A stretch of 41,427 nt of DNA from Candidatus Krumholzibacteriia bacterium (lineage in GTDB: Bacteria; Krumholzibacteriota; Krumholzibacteriia; Krumholzibacteriales; Krumholzibacteriaceae). Shown here one piece after another: positions 1 to 8,551 of this stretch; position 1 is the first letter of the stretch, and the number at the start of each line of letters is the position of its first letter. Both the position numbers and the translations under genes were made by a program. Under the pieces are notes generated by a model, which did no database searches, had not been told where the DNA came from, and saw only the letters and a program-made list of their open reading frames with translations. Location of the stretch: positions 1-41,427 of the forward strand of contig JALOPX010000020.1 in NCBI GenBank assembly GCA_025453655.1. The letters are read 5' to 3'.

Positions 1-1
1 G

Positions 2-1936
2 GCGGTCAACTACGCGCTGATGTACCAGCTGACGGGGAACACCGCGTACTCCTCGCGGGCCGTTCAGATAATCGAGTATGGACTGGACAATCCGTACACC
101 GGGTATACGGCGAACAACTGGCCCGGATTCGACAATTTCTACACGGACAGGTACCTCGTGCCTGCCGTCGCCCTCGTTCTCGACTGGTGCTACAACGCGA
201 TGACGTCGACGCAGAGGACGCGTTTCGTCTCGCAGCTCGACTACTGGGCGAACTACATCATCAGCTCGACCCCGTGGGCCTGGCAGGATCCTTCCAACAA
301 TTATTATTACGGGCATGCCTGGGCCCTGCTGACGACCGGTTACGCGATATACGGGCACAACGCCAACGCGCAGCGTTACATCGACCAGGCCCGCGTGATG
401 CTTACGGAGGGCGTCAAGTACACGAACGGCGAGGAAGTCGCCTGGGCCGTGAGCGACAACACGACGGGACGCGCCAACGGCGGGATGTGGAACGAGGGGA
501 CGAGCTACGGCGGGGTCAACTATGAGTTCATATTCTCCCTCGTCCTCGCCGTGCGCTCCGCGGAGGATCCCGGCGCTCATCCGGATTTCGATTTCCCGTC
601 GGAGGCCGTCCTTTTCCACATATACGCCACCAACCCCGGCGGGGATTACATACTCTCCGAAGGGGACGGCGCGGGGACGATGACCATCACCGACAAGATA
701 AGGGTACCGGTGCTTTTCGCCATGGCGCTCAGCGGGGGCGCGGAAAAAAATTACGGGCAGTACTGGGTCAATCACTATTCGGCGAACACGACCTCGGACT
801 ACAAGCTCTACAACGAGTTTCTCTGGTACGACGACCGCCTGCAGGAGATAAACTACGACGGCATACTTCCGGACCATTACCACGCCGACGGCTCGCAGAT
901 CCTGATCTGGCGCGAAGGATGGCGGGAGGATGACTGCTGGATCTCGATGAGGATAGGCCTTCTCAACACCGATCACGCCCACAACGGGCTCGGCAATTTC
1001 GTGATCTACGACGGCGGGGCGCTCGCCCCCGACAAGGCGACCGAAACGGGCCAGAACGAGCTCGTGAGCGACATCCATCACAACGTCATGTACATCCAGC
1101 TGTCGGAGGACAGGAAACTGTACTGGGGCGCCTCGGTCATAGAGCATTTTTTCAACGACTCGGATTATCTGTATTACGCGGGCGACATGAGCAGCCCCTA
1201 CATCGCCCAGCCCGACTACAGGAACAACACCGTGTCCCACAAGGAGCGCGAGTTCCTCCTGCTGAAGAAGGAGAAGACCCTCGTCGTGATGGACCGCGGG
1301 ACGTCGTTCGACGCGGCGACCGACAAGGCCTTCCAGGTCTACCTCAAGAACGCCCCCACGCAGACGGGGGGGAACTACAGGACGACGAACGGCGTCTCGG
1401 ATCTTCTCATCAGGACGGCGTGGCCGGTCGGCGCGACTTTCACGACCGGCACGAACGGCCTGCCCTACCTCCAGGTCAGGGTGCCCGGCACCGTCAACTC
1501 CAGCTCATTCCTTCACGTGCTCAAGGTGGCTCAGGCCGGCGGTTCGCTGAACGCGTCCCAGGTCACGTCGAGCAGGATCGGCATGGTGGCATCCGCCTTC
1601 CAGAGCGGCTCCGATCCGGTCGATTACCTCGTGGGTTTCAGCAACGATCCCGAGGGGGATCCGTTCACCCTGAACGACGTGAATTTCTCCTTCAACCGCT
1701 ACAGCGAGGTGGTGAAGGTCTATATCTGCAACCTTCCCCCCAACACGACCTTCTATCTCGCCGGGACGGCCGATGGCGCCTCGGCGTCGGTGACCGTTTC
1801 GAGAAGCGCCCTTGGAGAGGGAACCTCGGCGATGAGCGACGGCGAAGGGGTCCTCTTCGCGCCCGTCTCGTTCGGAGAGGATCTGCTGCCTCCGCCGGTA
1901 CCGGGCGGGGTCGGCATCGACAGGGGGGACAACTGA
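2..1936 (+). CDS. Heparinase II/III-like protein, 5'-truncated by the window edge
   Basis: The reading frame is open from base 2, so the true start lies upstream; about 645 residues are visible. The first ~200 residues are rich in Trp and Tyr and look like the helical (alpha/alpha toroid) domain of polysaccharide lyases. The middle has the heparinase II/III-type beta segment: a 'DGSQILIWREGW' strand, then 'TDHAHNGLGNFVIYDGGALAPD', matching the family's D-H-x-H-x-x-x-G-x-F-x-I-x-x-G-G pattern, and later a conserved HHN. These features suggest a secreted or periplasmic uronic-acid polysaccharide lyase or a non-catalytic relative. The C-terminus ends in a Pro/Gly-rich tail without the sorting domain seen in other secreted proteins here. 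It is convergent with the polysaccharide operon at 2017-6397, consistent with glycan turnover. The substrate cannot be read from sequence. Confidence 0.75.
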   Translation, partial: AVNYALMYQLTGNTAYSSRAVQIIEYGLDNPYTGYTANNWPGFDNFYTDRYLVPAVALVLDWCYNAMTSTQRTRFVSQLDYWANYIISSTPWAWQDPSNNYYYGHAWALLTTGYAIYGHNANAQRYIDQARVMLTEGVKYTNGEEVAWAVSDNTTGRANGGMWNEGTSYGGVNYEFIFSLVLAVRSAEDPGAHPDFDFPSEAVLFHIYATNPGGDYILSEGDGAGTMTITDKIRVPVLFAMALSGGAEKNYGQYWVNHYSANTTSDYKLYNEFLWYDDRLQEINYDGILPDHYHADGSQILIWREGWREDDCWISMRIGLLNTDHAHNGLGNFVIYDGGALAPDKATETGQNELVSDIHHNVMYIQLSEDRKLYWGASVIEHFFNDSDYLYYAGDMSSPYIAQPDYRNNTVSHKEREFLLLKKEKTLVVMDRGTSFDAATDKAFQVYLKNAPTQTGGNYRTTNGVSDLLIRTAWPVGATFTTGTNGLPYLQVRVPGTVNSSSFLHVLKVAQAGGSLNASQVTSSRIGMVASAFQSGSDPVDYLVGFSNDPEGDPFTLNDVNFSFNRYSEVVKVYICNLPPNTTFYLAGTADGASASVTVSRSALGEGTSAMSDGEGVLFAPVSFGEDLLPPPVPGGVGIDRGDN

Positions 1937-1947
1937 GATTGGAACAA

Positions 1948-1966
1948 GCGGCGCACCCCGCGCCGC
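1948..1966. terminator. Hairpin between convergent genes, possible terminator
   Basis: GCGGCGC (1948-1954) pairs perfectly with GCGCCGC (1960-1966) around an ACCCC loop. It lies in the 80-bp gap between two convergent genes. No T-run follows on either strand, so it is at best a weak or factor-dependent terminator. Confidence 0.3.
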
Positions 1967-2016
1967 CGGCCCGCGCCGTAGAGGCTCCCGCGAAAAACGG
2001 GGCCGGGGCGCCGGGA

Positions 2017-3900
2017 TCAATGATCTGAAGGTTCGGGATCGGACTCGAAGGGATCGCTTTCGAGTCCGTTTCTTTTCATCGCCGCGAGAAGATCGCGCGG
2101 ATCCTCGCCGAGGAGGCACATCCTCCCCCATAGCTCGATGTCGACGAGGTTCCAGAGAAGCTTGATGTCGGCGTCCAGCACCGGCCCCATGACGGACGGA
2201 TCGAATCCGAGGCTGGCGGCGATGAATCCGTCATCGAGAAAAAACTTCAGCGGCCTCACCCATTTCGCCGTAGGCACGTCTCCCCCCCACTTCGCGCGTG
2301 AGGCGAGGGCTCCGCCGAGGAAGGGCTTCGCCGCTTCGCGCACCACCTTTTTCGAGGTGTTCCATCCGACGCACGCTCCGACCGGAAGATTGACGGCGAA
2401 CCTGACCACCTCCGTGTCGAGAAAGGGGAACCAGAGGGCCAGGCCGTGCAGCTCGGCCATCTCGTGCCGCCTGTTGAGCAGCGGCTGCTGGTATTCGCAG
2501 AGGTTTTCCATCATGAGGGCCTTGACGGCCCTTTCGTCGGCGTCACGGAGCCCGTCCAGGGCCCGGAGCATGCGCATACGCGCCGCCCCCCTCTCCAGGT
2601 TTCCCATTCCTATCGAGGAAAGGGAGGCGAGGGGGTTTCTCAGCCTAAGCTCGAGATCGGTCTTCTGCCGGGGCTCGAAGGCCGAGGCCAGAATACGCCT
2701 CGCGCCGGAGGGGACGAAGGAAAGGCACTTCGACAGCCTGAGGTACCTGTAGAAGGACCGCACATTCCCCTGCCCCCCGAAAAGAAGGTCGCTCGCGACC
2801 CCCTTGATCTGGTTGGGCCTGTTGTGCCGCCCTGCGTTCCACGCGCTGATATAGAAACGGGCAAGGTTCGGATGGGCGATCGGCTGGCCGAAGTCCCTTA
2901 TGCTTCTAAGCAGCCTCGGATAGTAATTCCTGCTCGTCAGGTGGGCCACGTGAAAACCGGTGCCGAGCCTTTCAACGGTTGTCCGCGCCATATTTTCCTC
3001 GGAGACGGCGACGTCGGCGACGCTCGAACAGAAGATGGGGACATTCATCCCGATCTCCTTCATCACGCCGCCGAGGTAACTGCAGTCGATTCCGCCCCCG
3101 CATAGAAGGCCGAATGTGTCTTCGGGGGCCTGCTCCCTGATCCGCCCCAGGCTTTCCCTCATGACGGAGGTGAGCGCAGCCGGAGCGTCGATCCGCCTGG
3201 CGCCCTCATAACGGTCGATATCGAAGAGGCCCTCGTAACTGAAATACCTGTAGGTCTCGATCCTCAGGCTCTTCGTATCGAGGACGAGATATGCTCCGTA
3301 GGGAAGGAGACGGATATCCGAATAGCAGGTGGCGCCGCCGTATACGGCGTCGAAGAAAAGGTATTCCATCAGGGCGCCGCGGTCGGCGGCCGGATTCCCT
3401 GTCGAGAAAACCACGGCCCTGAGGGACGAGGAAAAGACGAACCTGCCGTGAAGAGACGAGTAATAAACCGGGAAGTACCCGTTCCTGTCGGACGCCAGCA
3501 CCAGTTTCCCCGCCGGACCGTCGTAAAGGGCCAGCATGAACATTCCAGGCAGATCCTCCAGGAAACGGGGCCCCTCCTTGATATAGAGGGCGATAAGGCC
3601 CGCTCCCGTCTCGATCCCGGAATCCATGCCTTTGCGCGTGAAGATCTCCTTCAGGCCCGGCATGTACCCGCAGAAGGAAACGATGCGGTCGCCTCCCTCC
3701 TCCCGCGTAACACCGGCGATAAAACCGCCGGCGCTCCCCGACGCGCCGAGCGCGGCAAGGCCCGCCGCATTCCCGTAGATCGCCGGGGCCGCCCCCGCCC
3801 CTCCCCCGGCGGCCTCCGACATCGCCCGCACGATATCGCCGGGGGCTTTGCGCCCTCCGCCGGCCGCCTCCAGGAGAACCGCTCCATAGATCCTTCCCAT
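2017..3900 (-). CDS. Divergent asparagine-synthase-like protein of a polysaccharide locus
   Basis: The 627-residue product has the two-domain layout of AsnB-type proteins. Residues ~1-200 form a class-II glutaminase-like fold ('GMFMLALYDG', 'LVLASDRNGYFPVYYS', 'FVFSSSLRAV'). Residues ~230-600 form the ATP-pyrophosphatase-like synthetase fold. Two key features are altered. The protein starts MGRIYG, so it lacks the Cys that must follow Met1 for glutamine hydrolysis. The PP-loop reads GGGIDCS at ~268-274 instead of SGG-x-DSS, keeping the Asp (D272) but losing the usual serines. It therefore probably does not make asparagine from glutamine. AsnB relatives are common in exopolysaccharide and lasso-peptide clusters, where they can form amides. 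Its ATG overlaps the TGA of the upstream glycosyltransferase by one base (TGATG), behind a strong GGGGAGGAAGG site, so translation is coupled. Confidence 0.85.
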   Translation of the reverse strand: MGRIYGAVLLEAAGGGRKAPGDIVRAMSEAAGGGAGAAPAIYGNAAGLAALGASGSAGGFIAGVTREEGGDRIVSFCGYMPGLKEIFTRKGMDSGIETGAGLIALYIKEGPRFLEDLPGMFMLALYDGPAGKLVLASDRNGYFPVYYSSLHGRFVFSSSLRAVVFSTGNPAADRGALMEYLFFDAVYGGATCYSDIRLLPYGAYLVLDTKSLRIETYRYFSYEGLFDIDRYEGARRIDAPAALTSVMRESLGRIREQAPEDTFGLLCGGGIDCSYLGGVMKEIGMNVPIFCSSVADVAVSEENMARTTVERLGTGFHVAHLTSRNYYPRLLRSIRDFGQPIAHPNLARFYISAWNAGRHNRPNQIKGVASDLLFGGQGNVRSFYRYLRLSKCLSFVPSGARRILASAFEPRQKTDLELRLRNPLASLSSIGMGNLERGAARMRMLRALDGLRDADERAVKALMMENLCEYQQPLLNRRHEMAELHGLALWFPFLDTEVVRFAVNLPVGACVGWNTSKKVVREAAKPFLGGALASRAKWGGDVPTAKWVRPLKFFLDDGFIAASLGFDPSVMGPVLDADIKLLWNLVDIELWGRMCLLGEDPRDLLAAMKRNGLESDPFESDPEPSDH

Positions 3901-5018
3901 CAGTCCTTCCTCCCCTTTCCGGCTACCTCTTCGTAGATGAGACGATACGCCGACTCCATGCTTTTAAGGGAAAACCTTTCCTCGACCCTCTCGCGCGCCT
4001 TCTCCGCCATCTTCCTGTAATGCTCCGGGCTCCGGATGAACCCGCTCATGACGGTCGAAAGGCCTCTCCAGTCCCCGACATCGACGAAGGTGCCCGTGAC
4101 CCCGTGCTCGACGATCTCGGGCGTCCCCCCGACCGGGGTGACGGCGACCGGGACTCCCGAAGCGGCCGCCTCGAGTATCGTCAGCGAAAGCCCCTCGTCG
4201 AGGGAGGGCTGGAGAAACATGCTCATCGCCGCTATATACCTCGGGACCTCCGCGGTGAACCCGGGCATGATGACCCTTCCCTGCAGCGAATATTCCGGGA
4301 TCATTCTCTCGATCCTGCCGCGCTCAGGCCCGTCTCCGACGATGAGAAGCGCGCAGTCCCGGTGCTCCGCCGCCGTCTCGGCGAAGGCGCGGATGATCGT
4401 GGGGTGATCCTTCACCGGGTCGAGCCTCGAAACGCATCCGAACACGATCGTCTCGCTTCCAATGCCGTCCATCCCCGGCATCCCGGGGCCGGCGGGGACG
4501 GCGCCGGCGTACCTCGACGTATCTATCCCGTTGTAGACGACCTTTATCCCGGAGCGTTCGATCCCGCTTCTTTTGGAGAAGATATCCCCCGTCTCCTCGG
4601 AGACCGCGACTATCGCGTCGGCGAGCCCGTAGAGGTATCTTCGAAGGTGCGGCGACCAGCCGAAAGAGCTTACCGCCCTGCCGTGCTTCGTGTGCACGAC
4701 CGGGATGCCGAGCATCCTCGCCGCCGGGGCGGCGTGCACGTGCGAGAGAAAATTATGCGTGTGAACGACGTCCGGCCGGGCCTCGCGAAAATACCGCACG
4801 AGGTTCCTGATGCCGGAAAGATAGCGGATCGGCCCGGTTCCCGTCACCGTAACGGGAAGCCCGGCGGAAAGAGCCTCATCCATCAGAATGCCGCCGCCGT
4901 TCAGGCAGGCAAGGCCGACGGAGGAGATCCCGGATTCCCTCTGCCTTCGGGCGAGCTCGAGCACGAGCTTCTCGGCGCCGCCGAATTCGAGGCTTCTCAG
5001 GACATGCACTATCTTCAA
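3900..5018 (-). CDS. Glycosyltransferase family 4
   Basis: The 372-residue product is a GT-B fold glycosyltransferase. The N-terminus KIVHVLRSLEFGGAEKLVLEL is the standard GT4 acceptor-side motif. The C-terminal half carries E-x7-E (E275 and E283, in 'DEGLSLTILEAAASG'), which binds the sugar nucleotide, after 'IVGDGPERGRIE'. The start is the TTG at 5018-5016, not an upstream codon: it sits behind AAGGGAAG and its TTGA overlaps the stop of the upstream gene by four bases. It presumably adds a hexose to a lipid-linked or growing polysaccharide at the cytoplasmic face of the membrane. It is the middle gene of an overlapping three-gene operon with a CapK-like ligase and an AsnB-like protein, so a role in capsule, O-antigen or exopolysaccharide assembly is likely. 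Donor and acceptor are unknown. Confidence 0.93.
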   Translation of the reverse strand: MKIVHVLRSLEFGGAEKLVLELARRQRESGISSVGLACLNGGGILMDEALSAGLPVTVTGTGPIRYLSGIRNLVRYFREARPDVVHTHNFLSHVHAAPAARMLGIPVVHTKHGRAVSSFGWSPHLRRYLYGLADAIVAVSEETGDIFSKRSGIERSGIKVVYNGIDTSRYAGAVPAGPGMPGMDGIGSETIVFGCVSRLDPVKDHPTIIRAFAETAAEHRDCALLIVGDGPERGRIERMIPEYSLQGRVIMPGFTAEVPRYIAAMSMFLQPSLDEGLSLTILEAAASGVPVAVTPVGGTPEIVEHGVTGTFVDVGDWRGLSTVMSGFIRSPEHYRKMAEKARERVEERFSLKSMESAYRLIYEEVAGKGRKD

Positions 5019-6397
5019 TCCCGTACTTCCCTTTCTGAAACGAAGAAGTTCATCTTCCCGGCTTTCGTCAGCGGGATGCTGTCGACGAATTCGACGGCGA
5101 TGCCCACCCCGTGCGCGGCGAGATCCGCGAACGCCTCCTTCACGCGCCTCTCTGTGTCCTCCCTGGTTGTCGTTCCGTCGTGTTCGATCCTGGCGAGCAC
5201 GCGGCTGGAGGATTTCTCCACGAACTGGAACCTGAAGATGCCGGGAACGTTGTAAAGGATCCACTGGAAATACTTGCCATGGACCTCGAACCCGTCCGGA
5301 GCCCTGAATATGCCCGTCGTCTTGCCTATCACCTTTTCCAGCATGGGGAAGTTCCTGCCGCACTCGCACTTCCTGTTCGTCATCACAGCCGTGTCGTCGA
5401 GCCGGTACCGTACGAACGGCATCGCGAAGTTCATCAGGTCTGTGATCACGACCTCCCCCTCCTCGCCGATGACCGGCCTGTCATTCCTGTCGACTACCTC
5501 CACCCAGAGGTTGTCGGCGTTTATATGCTGGCCCCGATGACGCTCGCATTCGCAGGAGATATTGGTGAACTCGGAGCATCCGTACCTGTCGTAGACCGGG
5601 CAGCCGAAAACCTCCTCCATCTTCTCCTTCTGGAAGTCGCGGAGCGTCTCGGCCCCCGTGACGATCCCGTCGAGACGCGGAGGATCGATGCCGTGCTTCT
5701 CGATCGTCTTCGCCATAAGGTAGACCGGGTTTACGTACGACTCGATATACCTCGCCCCGTAGCGTTTTATGTCGCCGGCATACCTCAGGAGGCTCTCCTC
5801 CCCGATATCGAGGGCCGAAAGGTACCTGTAGTTCTGAAAATTCCAGTAAAGCTGAAGCCTCGCCATGGCGATCCTCCCGAGGTTCGGCTTGTGACCCCAG
5901 ATGATGGCCGAAGGCGTTCCCGGGCGCTTTCCTATCCAGTCCTCCGACCGCAGCTTTATCGCCATTCGCATGCACCAGTAATCCATCGTCTTGTACAGCG
6001 GGAGGGGCACCCCTGTCGTGCCGCCGGAGAAATTGCACACTAGGTCCTCGCGGCGGAACTCCCCGGACATGAATTCGCCGCTCCTTGAACGGAGATCCTC
6101 CTTCGTTATCGATATCCCGCTCTCCCTCAGGACCCCCACGTCGTCGACGCCGGACGGATCGATGCCGCGTTCGGCGAAGAGGCGCGTATAGTAAGGGACA
6201 TTCCTCGCGCAATATTCGACGAGGGCGCGAAGCCTCCTCCTTCTCATCCCTTCGATCTCGTCGGCCGAAAGCCAGGGAACGCGTGAAACCTCCCTGTAAT
6301 ATGAGTATGTCTTCCTGCGCCTCAGGACCGAATCGTAAAAGGGGAAGACCAGGTTCCTGTAGAGTGGAGCGTATAACTGCGTGAGTATCACCCGCAT
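5015..6397 (-). CDS. PaaK/CapK-family adenylate-forming ligase (phenylacetate-CoA ligase-like)
   Basis: The 460-residue product has the short ANL-superfamily architecture of phenylacetate-CoA ligase and CapK. The P-loop is FSGGTTGVPLPLYK (~120-135), followed by 'YGCSEF' and 'EGEVVITDL...MPFVRYRLDD'. Two Cys-containing stretches (SCECERH and KCECGR) probably hold a structural zinc, as in other CapK-like proteins. The start was placed at the ATG at 6397-6395 behind GGGGAAAGG; the reading frame continues further upstream but crosses the predicted promoter. Relatives inside capsule and exopolysaccharide loci are thought to activate an acyl or aromatic acid for attachment to the glycan. It is the promoter-proximal gene of the operon and overlaps the GT4 gene by four bases. 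The substrate is unknown. Confidence 0.9.
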   Translation of the reverse strand: MRVILTQLYAPLYRNLVFPFYDSVLRRRKTYSYYREVSRVPWLSADEIEGMRRRRLRALVEYCARNVPYYTRLFAERGIDPSGVDDVGVLRESGISITKEDLRSRSGEFMSGEFRREDLVCNFSGGTTGVPLPLYKTMDYWCMRMAIKLRSEDWIGKRPGTPSAIIWGHKPNLGRIAMARLQLYWNFQNYRYLSALDIGEESLLRYAGDIKRYGARYIESYVNPVYLMAKTIEKHGIDPPRLDGIVTGAETLRDFQKEKMEEVFGCPVYDRYGCSEFTNISCECERHRGQHINADNLWVEVVDRNDRPVIGEEGEVVITDLMNFAMPFVRYRLDDTAVMTNRKCECGRNFPMLEKVIGKTTGIFRAPDGFEVHGKYFQWILYNVPGIFRFQFVEKSSSRVLARIEHDGTTTREDTERRVKEAFADLAAHGVGIAVEFVDSIPLTKAGKMNFFVSEREVRD

Positions 6398-6445
6398 ATC
6401 CTTTCCCCGCGTCCCGCGGGCGGCTGCCTGCGCCGATGAGCAATA

Positions 6446-6474
6446 AGTATTCCCCTTAATCCTTTGACTTTCAA
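6446..6474 (-). promoter_or_regulatory. Predicted promoter of the minus-strand polysaccharide operon
   Basis: On the minus strand TTGAAA (6474-6469) is separated by 17 bases from AATACT (6451-6446). These match five and four of six consensus positions. It lies ~50 bases upstream of the ligase ATG at 6397, which supports that start. Confidence 0.5.
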
Positions 6475-6639
6475 GGAAAAGATGTCCCGGCGGCCGCCCG
6501 GCAACGCCCCGCCGGCTCCCGGCCGCGCTTCCAGCGCCGCAGCCGGACGGAAGGAACCCTTTTATGGCATGCATGTTGCGAAAAAATTCTGGAGAGGACC
6601 CGCAAGCCGGAACAGGATACAAGAGGAAATGACAGGAAA

Positions 6640-6655
6640 TCACGGGGAACCGTGA
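6640..6655. other. Short perfect hairpin with GGAA loop
   Basis: TCACGG (6640-6645) and CCGTGA (6650-6655) pair around a GGAA (GNRA) tetraloop, ~70 bases upstream of the PorV-like gene. It could be an operator half-site pair or an RNA hairpin; function unknown. Confidence 0.3.
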
Positions 6656-6669
6656 CGGGAAAAAAAGCG

Positions 6670-6698
6670 TTGCCTGTCTCGCGGAAAAGATACATCAT
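6670..6698 (+). promoter_or_regulatory. Possible promoter of the PorV-like gene
   Basis: TTGCCT (6670-6675), a 17-base spacer and CATCAT (6693-6698) give a weak sigma-70-like match. It would place the transcript start just upstream of the ATG at 6723, in line with choosing that codon over the one at 6699. Confidence 0.3.
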
Positions 6699-6722
6699 AT
6701 GTCAATCGCAGGAACGGAAAGA

Positions 6723-7676
6723 ATGAAAAAAACCTTTCTCAAATTCCTTCCCCGGAAAAAATCAGAATCTACAGTTGTCTCAATTTTCCTGATCGCGCTT
6801 CTCGCGCAGGCGGCTCCCGCGGCGGACGGCCCCGGGACGGCCGGAGCGCTCTACCTGAGCCTCCCGGTCGGCCCCAAATCGATAGCGATGGGGGAAGCCT
6901 CGGCGGCTCTGCGGGGGGATCCCTTCGGATGGATCTCCAACCCCGGCCTTCTCGTGCAGGCCGAAGGGACGGGGATCGGGATATTCCACAGCCAGTGGCT
7001 TCTCGACACCTATTACGACAACGTCTTCCTCAGCCACCGCCCGCACAGGATGCTGAGCGTCGGGGCTGCGCTGACATACCTCTCGTCCCCCGAGGTGCAG
7101 GGCTTCAACGAGGCGGGGGATCCGACGGAGATGCTGGATAACAACAGCTTCCAGGGAATACTCGGCCTCTGTTTCACGCCGGTCGACAATTTCGGGGCCG
7201 GCATCAACGTAAAATATTTCCAGGAAAAGATAGCTGACTATACCGCGAGCGGCGCGGGAGTGGACATCGGCGCGGTTTACACATTCCCCTTCCCTTCGAT
7301 CTCGATCGGCGCCTCCGTGCGCAATATCGGGCCGAAGATAAGATTCATCTCGCACGACGAGGAACTCCCGATGACGATCATTGTCGGCGGCTCCTGGAAC
7401 CGGGCCGTCATGCCGGGCGTCTTAGGACTCACGCTTGCGGCGGACCTCGTGAAGCCGAGCCATACCGACGCCTCGCCCGCGCTCGGGGCCGAGCTGTGCT
7501 TCAGGGATCTCGTCAGCCTCAGGGCCGGGTATTGCGGCGAAGAGGATAGGGAATACACCGGCTTCACCGCCGGGGGCGGCGTCAATATCCTGGGGAAACT
7601 CGCTGTCGACTACGCCTGGACGCCCTACGGCGACCTTGGCAATTTCCACAGGGTATCGATTTATTTCAACCGGTAA
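6723..7676 (+). CDS. PorV/PorQ-family outer-membrane beta-barrel protein
   Basis: The 317-residue product has a Lys/Arg-rich N-terminus and a hydrophobic signal stretch (VVSIFLIALLAQAAPAAD). It continues with the characteristic start of the PorV/PorQ family: 'LYLSLPVGPKSIAMGEASAALRGDPFGWISNPGLL', then alternating beta strands (GAGINVKYF, IGASVRNIGPKI, GGGVNI, VDYAWTPYGDLGNFHRVSIYF). In Bacteroidota, PorV is the outer-membrane shuttle that hands cargo to the type IX secretion machinery; other members are uncharacterised. Four or more proteins are made nearby and three carry a type IX-like C-terminal domain, so a role in their surface delivery is plausible but not proven. The start at 6723 has GGAACGGAAAG upstream; an in-frame ATG at 6699 lacks a good site. 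It is followed 41 bases later by an rRNA methylase gene. Confidence 0.8.
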   Translation: MKKTFLKFLPRKKSESTVVSIFLIALLAQAAPAADGPGTAGALYLSLPVGPKSIAMGEASAALRGDPFGWISNPGLLVQAEGTGIGIFHSQWLLDTYYDNVFLSHRPHRMLSVGAALTYLSSPEVQGFNEAGDPTEMLDNNSFQGILGLCFTPVDNFGAGINVKYFQEKIADYTASGAGVDIGAVYTFPFPSISIGASVRNIGPKIRFISHDEELPMTIIVGGSWNRAVMPGVLGLTLAADLVKPSHTDASPALGAELCFRDLVSLRAGYCGEEDREYTGFTAGGGVNILGKLAVDYAWTPYGDLGNFHRVSIYFNR

Positions 7677-7717
7677 GGGGCCCTGGGGCCTTCGAAGGAT
7701 ACCGGGTCGGGTACTCG

Positions 7718-8551
7718 ATGAAAAATTCCGATCATCCCCTCATCACAAGCCCTCAAAACCCGGGGATCAAAGCCGTGATCGCGCTTCGCAGGAGGCGCGG
7801 GCGCGACGACGCCGGGCTGATCGTCATTGAAGGGACGAGGGAGATTGAACGCGCCCTCGGATGCGGGATCGAACCCGCCGGCGCCTATTACTGCGAGGAG
7901 GTGGCGGACGGCCGCTTCCTCGCCGCCGTGCTCCCGCGCCTCGGGAAGGCTGAGGCGCAGGTCAGCCGCGTGACGGCGAGAGTGTACGAGAAACTGGCCT
8001 ACAGGGAGGGCTCGGAGGGAATGGTCCTTCTCGCCAGGAGGCCCCGGAGCGGGCTCGACGGCCTCACTCCCGGGGAAAAACCGTTCTATATCGTCGCCGA
8101 CGGCGTCGAGAAGCCCGGGAACCTCGGCGCGATCTTCAGGTCGGCGGACGGGGCGGGGGTGTCGGGGATCATAGTGACGGGCGGGGGTACCGATATATTC
8201 GGGCCTAACGCCATCCGCGCGAGCCTCGGCACCGTCTTCACCGTCCCTTCGGCCGAATCGTCCCCGGACGAGGCGGCCGCCTGGCTGAGGAAAAGGAAGA
8301 TCAGGATAATCGTGACGAGCCCCGCGGCCTCGCTGCCTTATACCGAAGCGGACCTCGCCTCCCCCTGCGCCGTCGTCGTCGGAAGCGAGGACGCCGGCGC
8401 GAGCGAGTCGTGGCTCGAAGCTTCGGACGAAAAGGTCGCCATCCCCATGCTCGGGATCGCCGATTCGCTCAACGTGTCGACGTCGGCCTCGATACTGGCG
8501 TACGAGGCCCTGAGGCAGCGTTCGCCGGCGGAGGGAAGGAAAAGGGAATGA
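7718..8551 (+). CDS. RNA 2'-O-methyltransferase, SpoU/TrmH family
   Basis: The 277-residue product matches the SPOUT class of AdoMet-dependent RNA ribose methyltransferases. An N-terminal substrate-binding domain starts 'LITSPQNPGIKAVIALRRRRGR...LIVIEGTREIERAL'. The knotted catalytic domain has motif 1 'VADGVEKPGNLGAIFRSADGAGV' with the conserved N and R, motif 2 'VVVGSEDAGASESWL' and motif 3 'IPMLGIADSLNVSTSASILAYEALRQR'. The layout resembles RlmB/TsnR-type 23S rRNA methylases, but which nucleotide is methylated cannot be told. Its last four bases (ATGA) contain the ATG of the following glycosyltransferase, so the two are translationally coupled despite unrelated functions. Confidence 0.93.
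   Translation: MKNSDHPLITSPQNPGIKAVIALRRRRGRDDAGLIVIEGTREIERALGCGIEPAGAYYCEEVADGRFLAAVLPRLGKAEAQVSRVTARVYEKLAYREGSEGMVLLARRPRSGLDGLTPGEKPFYIVADGVEKPGNLGAIFRSADGAGVSGIIVTGGGTDIFGPNAIRASLGTVFTVPSAESSPDEAAAWLRKRKIRIIVTSPAASLPYTEADLASPCAVVVGSEDAGASESWLEASDEKVAIPMLGIADSLNVSTSASILAYEALRQRSPAEGRKRE

Larger units (their letters stand above)
6398..6722. other. Divergent intergenic region (325 bp) between polysaccharide operon and PorV-like gene
   Basis: This is the only gene-free stretch above 300 bases. It holds a good sigma-70-like promoter facing left, a weaker one facing right, and a small GNRA-type hairpin at 6640-6655. Short open frames inside it have no recognisable product or ribosome-binding site, so I do not call a gene. 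Confidence 0.6.
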
